Assembly (NCBI GenBank): GCA_030704615.1
Contig: CM060733.1
Coordinates: 43,524,001 to 43,588,000 of the forward strand
Reading direction: 5' to 3'
DNA length: 64,000 nt
Origin: Takakia lepidozioides
Taxonomy: Eukaryota; Streptophyta; Takakiopsida; Takakiales; Takakiaceae
A model generated the notes under the pieces. It did no database searches, was not told where the DNA came from, and saw only the letters and a list, made by a program, of their open reading frames with translations. Numbering within the stretch: position 1 is the stretch's first letter; the number at the start of each line of letters is the position of its first letter. A program made the position numbers and the translations under genes. Positions 10,307 to 22,399 of this stretch are shown here, one piece after another.

Positions 10307-10632
10307 GACACAGCCTATCACAGCCCATCAAGGAAAGCACAGCCTATCACAGCCCATCACGACGTGACACAGCCTATCACAGCCCATCACAACGTGACAG
10401 CCTATCACAGCCATCAGGCAAGCACAGCCTATCACAGCCCATCACGACGTGACACAGCTATCACAGCCCATCAAGGCAAAGCACAGCCTATCACAGCCCA
10501 GCACGGCGCAACACAGCCTATCACAACCTACCACAGCGTGTCACAGCCTATCACAGCTTACCACAGTGCATCACAGCCTATCACAGCGTAACACAGTATG
10601 ACACAGCCTGTCACAGCTCAACACAGCCTACT
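10307..10632. repeat. Satellite-like CACAGCCTATCACAGCC array
   Basis: About 25-30 imperfect copies of a roughly 10-bp unit (CACAGCCYATCA) lie between pol and the third ORF. The same heptad-rich CACAGCC motif forms a tandem run inside the LTRs. Such variable internal satellites are typical of Tat/Ogre elements. Confidence 0.88.
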
Positions 10633-11024
10633 AAAGTTACACGATCCATAGAATCAGTGACAAGTGGACGCATAATAACTTCAGGAAAATGGCTGACGGA
10701 AAAGAAAACGGAAATTACTTTAAAAATAGACACGTGGAGGTCAGGGCGCGACACACAGCCGAGAAGGAAGTGCAAGAACAGGTGTCAAAAAGAAAGAGGA
10801 CAAGAACGGCCGTCAAAAGGGATGAAAGGCGGGCCCATTAATGAATACGGAAAAAGGGAAACGGAACGAACGGCAAGTACAGAAAAGCGGAATTCTTGTC
10901 ACATGTGTGATCCTAGTGGACTATCCAACAGGAAAGTCCACTAAAGAAAATAAAATCTAAAATCCAGTCACAGCGGATACAGCCAATAGAAAACCAGAGA
11001 AAGGATCAAGAAAATGGAGGGAAA
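10633..11024. other. Internal non-coding region of gypsy element 1
   Basis: Purine-rich and without a convincing ORF. The part from about 10780 is repeated in inverted orientation up to 18772, so it belongs to the element. Confidence 0.6.
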
Positions 11025-13642
11025 TTGAGCGCAAGAGGCGGCGTCGTTCTGAGTAACGGGCGTCTCGACGGGACAGACCATCAATGCTATAGCTTGGAAA
11101 CTATGGAGGAACTAACAGACTATACGCTCGCAATATTACTTACGCAGTGGCATAGACACGAAAGGACAGAGCGGAGCTTTTCTCTTGAGCGATGCTTGCA
11201 AGCCCCGCAGGCTTACAAGAAATTACCCATAGCTTTCTGCGGCAACCATACGTTTATGCTTTGTGCACTACAGGCATTCCTGCAGTTGTTACAGCCAAAA
11301 CAGTTCTGTGAGTCTAAAATGAAGAGAGTGAGAGGAATGGAGGAAATCAGGGTGAAGAGCACCACAATTCTGCAGAAAAAAACGATTGCTACCCCACAGG
11401 CGATACAGATACTGGAGGAGCTGAGATTGCAAGGATTGCAAAGCCTAGATTGGACATTACACCATAGACAGTACATGTTACAATTTTTGCAGAACTTTGA
11501 GCCAAGGACAGGAACAACAACGGTGAAGGGAGTTGAATTGATGATTACTCCCCTATACCTCCAGCAATTGTTTCGATTGCCAGCAGGTCAGGTGCATGTG
11601 GAGGAACACAGGGCAAGACCCAGGCCAGGTATTGAACGTTCTGATTGCCATGAAACAGAACCAACAGTATTTGAGCAGATCCTTCACGGAGGAAATACTC
11701 AAAGGCCTGAAGGGACAAGAGGTACAATGGGCGGACATAATGTACAACGCACTGGTAGAGGAGATGAAAAGATTACAAGGTACTACCGCAAAGTCTCCTA
11801 TCATAGTGTCTGGCCCAATCATTGCTCAAATAATCCTTGATTCTGGCATACTTGATGCGCAAGAAAGAAAGGAAATGGGAGTGTTTGAGCCAGAAACAAC
11901 TGCAATGGAAGAGCAAGGCTCTTCACACAGTGAGGGTGGACTAGCAGGGCAACCCGAGACTAAGAGGCAGAGACGGGGAAAGACTGTAGTGGCGGATCCA
12001 CTGGCTTCACGGATTCCGCATGATAATGTTTCCAAGCTCATGGCCAGGAAGGGGCACAGCAGCACAGAGAAATGCTATTACTGGAAGCAGGACCTTCAGA
12101 GAGAGGAGGAGGAGGAAGTTACTTCTGTATCACAACCATCACAGCCAGCTGATCGACTTGTCACAAGGTCACAAGTTATCCATGCAGCTCAACCAGAAAT
12201 AATTGATTTGGAAAGAGAAGGGTTAGATATTCCAACTACAGAACAGATAGTGGCAGAAATGGAGAAGGGGGACCTTCTCTATGAATATTCTGGTCTGGTC
12301 AAGGAGACAGAGATCCCAGAGGTGCAACAGTTGCCCAAGGGAAATCCTGAGGTGCATATAATACACACACCTGTCGGAGGTACCACAGGCGGAAGGTCAT
12401 GACACTGTAGCACCGGTGATAGATGAAGTAGTTCAGGAAGAAAATCCGGTGGGACAATGGCCTGAATGGTTCGTGAGACATCACACTGTTGAAGATCAGG
12501 AGAAACAGCAGCAACCTCACCATGATGACCCTCAACAGGCAATGCTGATGAGTTCCATAGGCAGGACACTTAATTTGTTGGGGACTTATGTCAAATCCCA
12601 TGTTCCAATTACCCAATTGACAGCCTTGAGAGAGGAACTCAGGAAGGAGTTTGAGGCTCGACTAGCCACTGAGTGTGCAAACAAGGTCGATGAAGAGGTC
12701 ACTCTCAAGATGCAGCAGGACTTGGGAAATACAGAAGTGGCTTTGCAATTGGCCAAGGAACAATTGATTGAGGCAGGCCTCGCGCAAGACCAGTTGCACG
12801 AAGCACATAAGCAACAGCTATACCAAATGCAGGTGCAGCATGAAAGCAAGTTGCAAGAAGTGAATGCACTACATACGGAGTTGCAGACAGTGCATGACAG
12901 GATGGCGATACAATGTGCTACATTCACAACTATGCTTGACCAATCTACAAAAGAAATAAACAGTCAAGCGGAAAAATGTACGAAGGCAGAAGAAGAGAAT
13001 GTTGAGCAAATGAAACTCATTGTCGATATGAAGAATACAATCTGTCGCAATGAAGATACTTTCAAGCAATACAGGCAGATTGAAGCTGATCAAGAGAAGC
13101 ACATCGTGGAGTTGCACAAACCATCATGGCCAATAGAAATGAAATTGCGGTCAATAACAAGGCTTGGAAGGAAGCCAATAATCTACTTGCTGCTTATGCG
13201 CAATTGGTTGAACCTCAGGCGAAGCGCATGGAGGCTTTACAACAGCAGTTGGAATTGTACAAGCTAAGAGAGGAGCAAACTCTCAGGGAACCACAAGCAA
13301 CTTGGTGGATAACAGCCTTATGCAGGTCTGGTAGCACAAGGGCCAGTAGAGGGCAAAGCACCACGAAAGCTCACCCAAAGCGAGATGAATGAGCTCAGGC
13401 TGCAGGTGCAGAACATTGCCACAACTACTATAGACAATGTCTATAGTAGGATAGCAGAGTTACAGAGGATGTAGACGGACTGCAGACTCAAGTGGAAGAC
13501 CTCACTTCAAACATCGACAAAAGAGTCTATATCCCTCAGGAACAGCTAATGGCTTCTTATTTACAAGCCAGAACTTTGGCTTTTCAGTCTTCACAGGAGG
13601 TGCAGGAGATGCCAATGATACAAGAGCCAGTACCACCACCAC
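11025..13642 (+). pseudogene. Third ORF after pol: coiled-coil protein, frameshifted and truncated
   Basis: Three overlapping frames (11025-11840, 11596-12402, 12416-13267, with a further piece at 13126-13392) together spell one long protein. The first in-frame ATG is at 11103. The N-terminal part looks globular. The middle contains a KRQRR cluster near 11960. From about 12640 to 13260 there is a long Gln/Glu/Lys-rich coiled coil. No transmembrane segment or envelope feature is visible, so it is not an env-like gene; the position downstream of integrase matches the extra ORFs of Athila/Tat elements. The same sequence occurs inverted at about 15750-18530, which confirms it is part of the element. 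It ends abruptly at 13642 in a CCA-rich (Pro) stretch where an inverted LTR begins. Confidence 0.72.
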
Positions 13643-14680
13643 TGTCGCGCGGCTTTTACTCACCCATCCCTTCGCTATCCGAGGCGGAAACTCCAATGAA
13701 GAGTTGGAAATTCTAAGTACTCAGCCGCGCTGAAACAATCAGTCATGACCTACAACTAGGTATCATGGGGTTGTTCCTATTTGTTTTCCCTTTCCGCATT
13801 CATCTTAGCTGCCTACCATGATAATTAAGTATCAGTTTGCTTCATCAATCTATCGGTTTCCTTCACTCATCCATTCAATCCACAGCTTCACTCAGATCTC
13901 TCTACACAGTGTGATTGTATCGTATAAGTATCAGATTATGATTTATCAGGTATCAGGCCGAAGCCCTTGTGTCTATAATCTGCTCTATAATATCACTACA
14001 GCTTTGCATATAACAAGCATCTACTAATCCTCTTTCCTCCTTCATCGTGCTCTCCATCCTTTGCTTCGATTCCGCTCCCCTATGACTCCGAAACTCCCCC
14101 TCGAATAATAATCCCTTCCTTCACCGTTCTTCCCTTTATCTTCCTATCCGTAGTTCTAACCGTTCCCTCACTAACCGTCGCTTGTGAACTAACATGTTTC
14201 CACCGTCGTTACATGTCCTGCTCTCCGTTCCCTATGATCGTGACGCTGTGTCAAGCTGTGACTGGCTGGGTGAAACTGTGACGGGCTGTGACTGGCTGTG
14301 GACTGTGTTGGCTGTGTCAGGCTGTGACGGCTTGTGCGGCTGTGTCGGGCTGTGATTGGATGTGTGGGCTGTGTCGGGCTGTGATTGGCTGTGTGGGCTG
14401 TGACGATTGTGACGGGCTGTGTTGGCTGTGCGGCTTGTGTGTGACGGACTGTGACGGGCTGTGAGGATGTGCTTTGTGTGGTCGACGTGTGACGGGTTGT
14501 GTTGCGCTGTGTAGGTTGTTGTTTTTGTTGTGTGCTGTGACGACTGTGACGGGCTGTGTAACCCCCTTCTACAGTGCGCTGCTGTCACCCTAAGGCTCCT
14601 GTTGGTCTCAGTCTGTGCAAAAATTAAGGGTACCCTACAGATCCCGTATAAGTGTCTAAGTCCCCTTCAGTCCTCTAACA
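13643..14680 (-). repeat. 3' LTR of inverted gypsy element 2 (1038 bp)
   Basis: On the minus strand it runs from TGTTAGAGGACTG (14680) to GCCGCGCGACA (13643). It is about 135 bp longer than the LTR at 2648, mainly because the CACAGCC tandem stretch (14235-14560 here) is expanded. A polypurine tract precedes it on the minus strand, so this is a 3' LTR and not a solo LTR. Confidence 0.92.
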
Positions 14681-14702
14681 TTTACCCCTTCCCCCCTCAA
14701 AA
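14681..14702 (-). promoter_or_regulatory. Polypurine tract of gypsy element 2
   Basis: The minus strand reads TTGAGGGGGGAAGGGGTAAA and the LTR TGTTAGAGG follows immediately. This is the expected plus-strand DNA primer site for a minus-oriented element. Confidence 0.88.
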
Positions 14703-17700
14703 AGCCGTGTCCTCACGTTTACTGTTTCCGAGTAGCAAACCTTTGGAGAGATCAGTATCTTGTTGACGTTGAGAGTTTCGTGGCGGACTGTGTGTACGAG
14801 CCCGAGGTCTGTCTCTGGTTGATGGAGATGGTTGATCACTACCTGGATAAGTGAGGCCCTCTGGAGGCTGATATCGAGGTAATCTTTCCGGCATAGGAGA
14901 CCCCCGTCGCTTTTTACCTTCCATCTGAATTGCATAGTCTTCTGCCATGTCAAAAGAATTCTGTGAAGAAACAGTTGTATCAGAATCCTCATTCCTCTCA
15001 GATGTTTTAATTTTCGACCTTTGTGGAATCATTTGGGGCATACAATGCTGTCCTACCATGTCTGGAAGTTTGCATTTTACAACCTGGTGTAACCGTTGAA
15101 CAGCAAAATTGGTGTAGACACTGAGCTCCTTGTCTGTCCAGGTGAGTGGGGGGTACCATTACTGGTGCAGCGTGCAGTATTTCCATGCGATATGTCCCTT
15201 ATAGAAAATGTCATCAAGTCCGAATTTTGTGTTGACAAATGGTTGCAGGCTGCTTGAAACCATGAACGAATTTGAGAATCCTTCTGCATCATAACTTTTG
15301 GGTCATATAGGTACATATGAGGTGGCACCGAAGGTAATACCAAATGATCTCCACTGGAGTAACTTTGAAGCGTGCTTGCATCTTTTGTTGCTCAAGTGTG
15401 TAACGTATCAGAAAAAACAAGCAGCATAGTATAGCCCGACCCCATGACAATACTTGCTATTCTCCTTGGTCTTGGTGTAAATGAATCCATGTACAACCTG
15501 GAAAGCAATCAATTCCCTCAACATGGTACCTGCCTCGTGCCAGTATTGTGCAAAGTGATGATCTTCAATTGTCGATGTTTGGAAGAACTTTAGTCCTAGT
15601 TGCCACTGGTAGCCAAATACGCATGATTTGGTAGTAATGTGCGAATGACTGCGGAGGACTAAATTCTTTCCAAGCCAAATCCAACATGATGGGAATTTGG
15701 GTGAAGGGCAAATCATAGCCCTACTGTACTCCCTGGCAGCTGGAGTTTTAGGTGGGTAAAAGCGGCATTGCCCATACCTCCTGCTGTGGTGGTTGTGGTG
15801 TGGTTGTAGTAACCACAGGTTCAGCTACTGGTACACTGACCTGTTGTGGTGGTGGTGGTACTGGCTCCTGTACCATTGGCATCTCCTGCACGTCCTGTGA
15901 AGACTGAAAAGCCAGAGTTCTGGCTTGCAAATAAGAAGCCATTAGCTGTTCCTGAGGGATATAGACTCTTTGGTCGATGTTTGAAGTGAGGTCTCCACTT
16001 GAATCTGCAGTCCGTCTACATCCTCTTGTAACTCTGCTATCCTACTATAGACATTGTCTATAGTAGTGTGGCAATGTTCTGCACCTGCAGTCTAAGCTCA
16101 TTCATCTCGCTTTGGGTGAGCTTCCGTGGGCTTTTGCCCTCTACTGGCCCTTGTGCTAACCAGACCTGCATAAGGCTGTTATCCACCAAGCTGCTTGTGG
16201 TCCCCCTGAGAGTTTGCTCCTCTCTTAGCTTGTACAATCCCAACTGCTGTTGTAAAGCCTCCATGCGTTTCGCCTGTGGCTCAACCAATTGTGCATAGGC
16301 AGCAAGTAGATTATTGGCTTCCTTCGAAGCCTTGTTACTGACCGCGATTTCATTTCTATTGGCCACGATGGTTTGTTGCAATTCCACGATGTGTTCTCTT
16401 GATCAGCTTCCCCTGCCTGTATTGCTTGACAGTATCTTCATGGCGACAGATTGTATTCTTCATATCGACAATGAGCTTCATTTGCTCAACATTCTCTTCT
16501 TCTGCCTTCGTACATTTTTCCGCTTGACTGTTTATTTCTTTTGTAGATTGGTCAAGCATCGTTGTGAACGTAGCACATTGTATCGCCATCATGTTATGCA
16601 CTGTCTGCAACTCCGTATGTAGTGCATTCAGTTCTTGCAACTTGCTTTCATGCTGCACCTGCATTTGGTATAGCTGTTGCTTATGTGCTTCTTGCAACTG
16701 GTCTTGCGCGAGGCCTGCCTCAATCAATTGTTGCTTGGCAATTGCAAAGCCATTTCTGTATTGGCCAAGTCGGTTCATCTTGAGAGTGACCTCTTCATCG
16801 ATCTGTTTGCACACTCAGTGGCAAGTCGAGCCTCAAACTCCTTCCTGAGTTCCTCTTTCAAGGCTGTCAATTGGGTAATTGGAACATGGGTTTTGACATA
16901 AGTCCCCAACAAATTAAGTGTCCTGCCTATGGAACTCATCAGCATTGCCTTGTTGAGGTCATCATGGTGAGGTTGCTGCTGTTCCTCCTGATCTTCAACA
17001 GTATGATGTCTCACTAACCATTCAGACCATTGTCCCACCGGATTTTCTTCCTGAACTACTTCATTTATGACCGGTGCTACAGTGTCATGGCCTTCCGCCT
17101 GTGGTACCTCCGACACAGGTGTGTGCATTATATGTACCTCAGGATTTCTCTTGGGCAACTGTTGCACCTCTGGGATTTCTGTCTCCTTGACCAGACCAGA
17201 ATATTCATAGAGAAGGTCCCCTTTCTCTATTTCTGCCACTATCTGTTCTGTAGTTGGAAATCTATCCTTCACTTTCCAAATCAATTATTTCGGGTTGAGG
17301 CATGGATAACTTGTGACCTTGTGACAAGTCGTTCAAGTGGTGTGGTGGTTGTGATGCAGAAGTAACTTCTTCCTCCCTCTCTGAAGGTCTTGCTTCCAGT
17401 AATAACATTCTTTTGTGTGCTGTGTGCCCTTCCTGGTCATGAGCTTGGGAAACATTATCATGCGGAATCCGTGAAGCCAGTGGATCTGCCACTACAGTCT
17501 TTCCCCTTCTCTGCCTCTTAGTCTCGGGTTGTGCTGCTAGTCCACCCTCACTGTTGTGAAGAGCCTGGTCTTCCATTGCAGTTGTTTCTGGCTCAAACAC
17601 TCCCATTTCCTTTCTTTCTTGTGCATTAAGTATGCGAGAATCAAGGATTATTTGAGCAATGATTGGGCCAGACACTATGAAGGAGATTTTGCGGTAGTAC

Positions 17701-18531
17701 CTTGTAATCTTTTCATCTCCTCTACCAGTGCGTTGTACATTATGTCCGCCCATTGTACCTCTTGTCCCTTCAAGCCTTTGAGGATTTCCTCTGTGAAGGA
17801 TCTGCTCAAATACTGTTGGTTCTGTTTCAGGGCAATCAGAACGTTCAATACTTGGCCTATGTCTTTTAACCCGGGGTACACAGCTTTGTACAAGCATAAC
17901 CCTGAGTTTAAGAAACTCCCTTCTTGGAATAAGTCCCCTATTTGCAGTCTTGCCATGTGTTCCTCCACATGCACATGACCTGCTGGCAATCGAAACAATT
18001 GCTGGAGTTAGGGGAGTAATCATTAATTCAACTCCCTTCACCGTTGTTGTTCTGTCTTTGGCTCAAAGTTCTGCAAAAATGTAACATGTACTGTCTATGG
18101 TGTAGTGTCCAATCACATGCTTTGCAATCCTTCCAATCCAGCTCCTTCAGATCTTTATAGCCTGTGGGTAGCCATCGTTGTTTTCTGCCAGAATTGTGGT
18201 GCTCTCACCCTGATTTCCTCCATTCCTCACTCTCTTCATCTTAGACTCACAGAACTGCTTGGCTGTGTAACAACTGCAGGAAATGCCTGAAGTGCACAAA
18301 GCATATAAAACGTATGGTTGCCCAGAAAGCTATGGGTAATCTCTTGTAAGCCTGCAGGGCTTGCAAGCATGGCTCAGAGAAAAAGCTCTTCTCTGTCGTT
18401 TCGTGTCTATGCCATGCGTAAGTAATATTGCGAGCGTATAGTCTGTTAGTTCCTCATAGTTTCCAAGTTATAGCATTTATGGCCTGCTGTCGAGACGTCG
18501 TTACTCAGAACGACGCCGCCTCTTGCGCTCA
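14703..18531 (-). pseudogene. Third ORF of gypsy element 2 (inverted copy), decayed
   Basis: This is the minus-strand counterpart of 11025-13642, and it also shows the part that element 1 has lost. In minus-strand order: N-terminal region about 18531-17680; middle frames 17284-16775 and 16814-16356 with the coiled coil; 16387-16058 (MANRNEIAV-like block); a Pro/Gln/Val-rich linker near 15790-15900; a further segment at 15716-15408; and a basic, Arg/Pro/Ser-rich tail (15059-14697) just before the polypurine tract. Frame changes and stops interrupt it throughout, for example around 16330, 16820, 15730 and 15340. Function is unknown. Confidence 0.7.
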
Positions 18532-18773
18532 ATGTCCCTCCATTTCTTGATCATTTTTCTGGTTTTTCTATTGGCTGTATCTGCTGTGACTGGATTTAAC
18601 TTTTATCTTCTTTAGTGGACTTTCCATGTTGGATAGTCCACTAGGATCACACATGCGACATGAATTCGGCTTGCTGTACTTGCCGTTCGTTCCGTTTCCC
18701 TTTTCCCGTATTCATTAATGGGCCCGCCTTTCATCCCTTTTGACGGCCGTTCTTGTCCTCTTTCTTTTTGACG

Positions 18774-21639
18774 ACGGTTTACTTTTCATGAGCAGAAACC
18801 ATGAGCCATGAGCAATGAGCCGCATGAGCCGCATGAGCGGTGAGCCGAAGTCTAAGATACGCGGAGTAATGAGCGGACTCCTCCAAATTGGAAATGCGGC
18901 CAGATTAAACAAGTATTAAAATAATAGTTTTTGATTTGACCTTGCCGTTTTGGACGTTCCAGATCATGTAATGCGGCGAAGATATGTCGTCAGTAACAAG
19001 TCCGCTCATGGTTTTATAGATCCGCTCATGGAAATAAAGTGACCGTTGCAACGGGAAATCCCTATACCACTGCAAAAAGGACGTCGCATATGGCCTGTAG
19101 AGAGTAGTCCGCGGTTTTACATGCCTAACATTGGAATGAAGCTGACCCTGTTGCCGCGATTGAACCATGGAGTCGTGAACCAATACAGTATGCAGTTTTA
19201 CTTCACAATTCTGTCTTCTTCGGGTATTCGGCGGGAGGGAAAGGTTTGGAAAGGTTTGCAACTGAACTGGGAAATAGGGTGCCGCATTAGGGTTCGCACG
19301 TGCGAAATTTCGGAAGCGGTTTGGTGTTGGCGAAGGCCGCATCTGGGGGTACTACGACGATACTTGGTAATAGGCGCCCGCATTTCCTTGTCGGAGGTCG
19401 AATGAGGAGTGAGCAAGTTTCGGAAAGCAGAAAAAACATGAACCCTCCAAACATACAAAATACATGCACGTGGAAACAAGTGAACGAATATAGTAATATC
19501 TTAGTTCGATCAAAACAGGTTACTGGTAGGCAAGACATATGTCGGACCTTTGTGTGGCCAGAGTCTGAGGTACTGGCAGCAGTACAGTTCTACTATCCGA
19601 TGGGCCGTACCATTGTATGTGGCCGCAAGCCAAGCTCACTGGTCCCCTGGATCCATATTCAGAAGCGTGTGAACCTCCTGGGGGATCAACCCTGGTGCAT
19701 GTATGAAGTGATGAGGTTGTGGAATTACAACGGAGTCTCTTTAGGCTACACGTAGTTACAAATGCTTGCAAGGGCAGTATGATGCCCCCTTGTTCGCATG
19801 ATCTGGAAAGTCGGGTTTGCAATTGCAGGTGGGGGTAAGTTCTGAATTGAAATGGTGATGGTGTACACCCTCATTGCGAACACCTGAGCCCGCCGTGGCC
19901 ATCGATACACACGCCCGAATCCTGGTGGGGGCATTATGTCGAGTCTGGAGTGACAGTCATCCGAAGTGCATTCCCCATCTTTGTCTCGTTCACTTTTGAG
20001 GGAGGTCGCGCCTCTTCGGTTTCCCCACAACGTTGTGTCTAGGATGTTAGTAGAGCTGTCGTGTCCCATTGTTCTTGCTTCATAGGGGTCGGTGGTGGAG
20101 GCTGGGAAGCGGAAATGGTGTGTGGGCACGTCAGTGCGCTGAACCATCCGAAATCCTGCGGCGGTAAGGGCGTCGGCCTCAACCTGACTCAGATCGCAGC
20201 CTGGTTCCACCGGCCACACCGGGGGAGCCTCTGGCATGTCTGTATGCCGTACTGGGCTTTCCATACACGCAAGTCATAATGTCATGCCTGCAGAACCAGA
20301 AACTGGGTGGTTGTCGCCTCCGCAAACTTTGCAGGACAAATCTTCTGTAAAAAGTAGGAGCAGGGACAACCCATCTGGATTTCATCCTTATCATCTCTAA
20401 ACAACGTTGCCGTGTATCCACACGAATTGCGAACACACTTCCTCGAAACGACGGCTTTGTGCGAGCAATTCTCACTGTGAGCAGGACACAGTCGTCTCCA
20501 CATGGCTTGGCCATACTGCATAAACAGCGGGCGGAAATGTGGGGGCAAGGGAGCGGTGGGAATTTTGTTGCACGAAATCCCCGGGTGAAGGCGACGGCGA
20601 TATGGAATTTATTGGGCTTCCACTGCTGGAAGACACATTGTGCGGGGCAAAACATGAAGGGACCTCGAGGGGTGTGTCCGAATGTTCCTGTCGGATCTCC
20701 AGGAATCCTCTCGCACCAAGGTTCCTCTTCAATCCTCAGCATACAGGGCGAGTCCGGACGTCCCCCTCTAGGTGTTTCACCTTGCGGTGCAAGAGGCGTC
20801 CCTTTGATCTTCTCTCGCAATGCTGTCGCCCATTTCACTGGATTCTTGGACCTCGAAGCTGTTCGTACCAACAATTCCTCCCTGTCCGCACAAAGCCCCG
20901 TGTTTGCCGCACTCAGGAACTTGTAGTACGTGGCTTGTCCTGCATCGATTGCTCTGTCGATGTCCCCGTTGTGGCCGTGATACGGTCCACCAGATGTGCG
21001 GCAGAAGAAGACGCTCGCCATGAGGAGTGGACCGATTCTGCCATATTCGTGTTCGGCATGTCCGTGTCGGAATCCAAGCACCGCTCCTAGAAGGACACAA
21101 ACAACGGTGAGGGACCAATCGAAATGTCCGTAACAGAAAGACAAAATGAACGAAAAATGACAGCAGCCTACCTCCCGCATGTACTGTCCGAACTGTCGAT
21201 ACCGAAAAGCAACAACCCCAACCAGCTGTGCAATGCTCCCAGATGGTTGTCTCCATGCACCTGACGTGTTCCCTCAAGCCTCGATGATAGCAAACTTAAC
21301 CTCCTCGTCATCAAATGTGGGTGCATCCTTCCACGCCGTACAAAGGGACACGGTTGTTCAGCTGGAATGAATGATGGTGAGGGTAAGAGGATAGGGTCAG
21401 GAATTAGAAACAAAGTGGTAGTTGGTAGTGGGGATGACTCTGCACCAATGGAATCCACAGGATCTCTCGTTCCCCTCCATTGAGAACATTGGGGTCCTTC
21501 ACCGTACAACACGCCGCACACGCTGCCCAGGTGGGCCTGAGCGTTGTTGCCATGAATCCCCTGAAAATTGGGCTCTGGCAATCCGCCATTGCCATCTGCT
21601 GGTTTATGCCCTCCACAGATGCATCTCGGACTGGGTGTC
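18774..21639 (-). mobile_element. Mule-B: decayed Mutator-like element fragment
   Basis: The outer end at about 18774 reads CGGTTTACTTTTCATGAGC and continues with many ATGAGC units to about 18850, as at the termini of Mule-A. Inside is a minus-strand, decayed transposase. The other end falls in or beyond the N gap, so the second terminus and target duplication are unseen. The stretch 18860-19750 contains a 151-codon plus-strand frame (19300-19755) with no recognisable domain, which I do not call as a gene. Confidence 0.72.
19750..21639 (-). pseudogene. MULE transposase remnant of Mule-B
   Basis: Read on the minus strand, fragments in several frames match the Mule-A transposase in order. A GINQQM...FRGFM block lies by the gap (about 21630-21500, equivalent to GINEQM...FRGFMADNAQAN). 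The S.NPVKWATALREKI.GTP segment is near 20860-20790. RIARTKPSFRGSVFAIRVDT is near 20455-20390, WFCRHDIMTCVYGKP near 20300 and MPEAPPVWPVEPG near 20235. The G.GR.Y....VYTI block before the SWIM finger is near 19900-19850. The Asp of the MADNAQAN motif and the SWIM cysteines are destroyed. At least four frame changes make it a clear pseudogene. Confidence 0.78.
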
Positions 21640-22139
21640 NNNNNNNNNNNNNNNNNNNNNNNNNNNNNNNNNNNNNNNNNNNNNNNNNNNNNNNNNNNNN
21701 NNNNNNNNNNNNNNNNNNNNNNNNNNNNNNNNNNNNNNNNNNNNNNNNNNNNNNNNNNNNNNNNNNNNNNNNNNNNNNNNNNNNNNNNNNNNNNNNNNNN
21801 NNNNNNNNNNNNNNNNNNNNNNNNNNNNNNNNNNNNNNNNNNNNNNNNNNNNNNNNNNNNNNNNNNNNNNNNNNNNNNNNNNNNNNNNNNNNNNNNNNNN
21901 NNNNNNNNNNNNNNNNNNNNNNNNNNNNNNNNNNNNNNNNNNNNNNNNNNNNNNNNNNNNNNNNNNNNNNNNNNNNNNNNNNNNNNNNNNNNNNNNNNNN
22001 NNNNNNNNNNNNNNNNNNNNNNNNNNNNNNNNNNNNNNNNNNNNNNNNNNNNNNNNNNNNNNNNNNNNNNNNNNNNNNNNNNNNNNNNNNNNNNNNNNNN
22101 NNNNNNNNNNNNNNNNNNNNNNNNNNNNNNNNNNNNNNN
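21640..22139. other. Assembly gap (500 N)
   Basis: Exactly 500 N, a conventional placeholder, so its true size is unknown. The adjoining 22140-22236 shows nothing recognisable. Confidence 0.99.
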
Positions 22140-22245
22140 TCCCTCTTGATCAAACAAATCCCCATTTACGCATAGAGCATTTCAACAACATTCCACAGCT
22201 GTCTTAGGAGCGCGGAGCTTGGCGATCTCAGAGCCGCCTTCTTGA

Positions 22246-22320
22246 GAGGTTTACTATTTCATGAGCGCATGAGCCCATGAGCCTATGAGCCTATGAGCTC
22301 ATGAGCGGGCATCCGCGGAA
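22246..22320 (+). repeat. Left terminal repeat of Mule-A (ATGAGC array)
   Basis: After the 15-bp tip come CATGAGCGCATGAGCCCATG, two CTATGAGC units, then CTCATGAGCGGGCAT. The reverse complement of the right end repeats CTCATGAGCGGGCAT at the same distance, so the terminal inverted repeat spans about 65-70 bp. Confidence 0.8.
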
Positions 22321-22399
22321 TTGGAATTTTCCTGCCTTTATGACGGTGTTATGTCCTCTTACCTCGGTAATAGGTCTGTTTCCTTGGTCCAGGATGCGG

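Larger units (their letters stand above)
13643..18772 (-). mobile_element. Gypsy element 2, 3' half only
   Basis: The interval contains the third ORF, polypurine tract and 3' LTR in inverted orientation relative to element 1. Similarity to element 1 (down to about 10775 on the plus strand) ends exactly at 18772, where a MULE terminus (GGTTTACTTTTCATGAGC) begins. Its LTR abuts the coding DNA of element 1 at 13642/13643, consistent with insertion of element 2 into element 1 followed by insertion of a MULE into element 2. Confidence 0.78.

Noticed and set aside
11025-13642. Envelope-like gene after pol
   Set aside because: The product is a Gln/Glu/Lys-rich coiled coil without a signal peptide or transmembrane segment.
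13643-14680. Solo LTR
   Set aside because: A polypurine tract and element-specific coding remnants adjoin it on the minus strand, so it is the 3' LTR of a longer copy.
19300-19755. 151-codon plus-strand ORF in Mule-B
   Set aside because: No recognisable domain, no counterpart in the same place of the other MULE copies, and it lies in a decayed element; not enough to call a gene.
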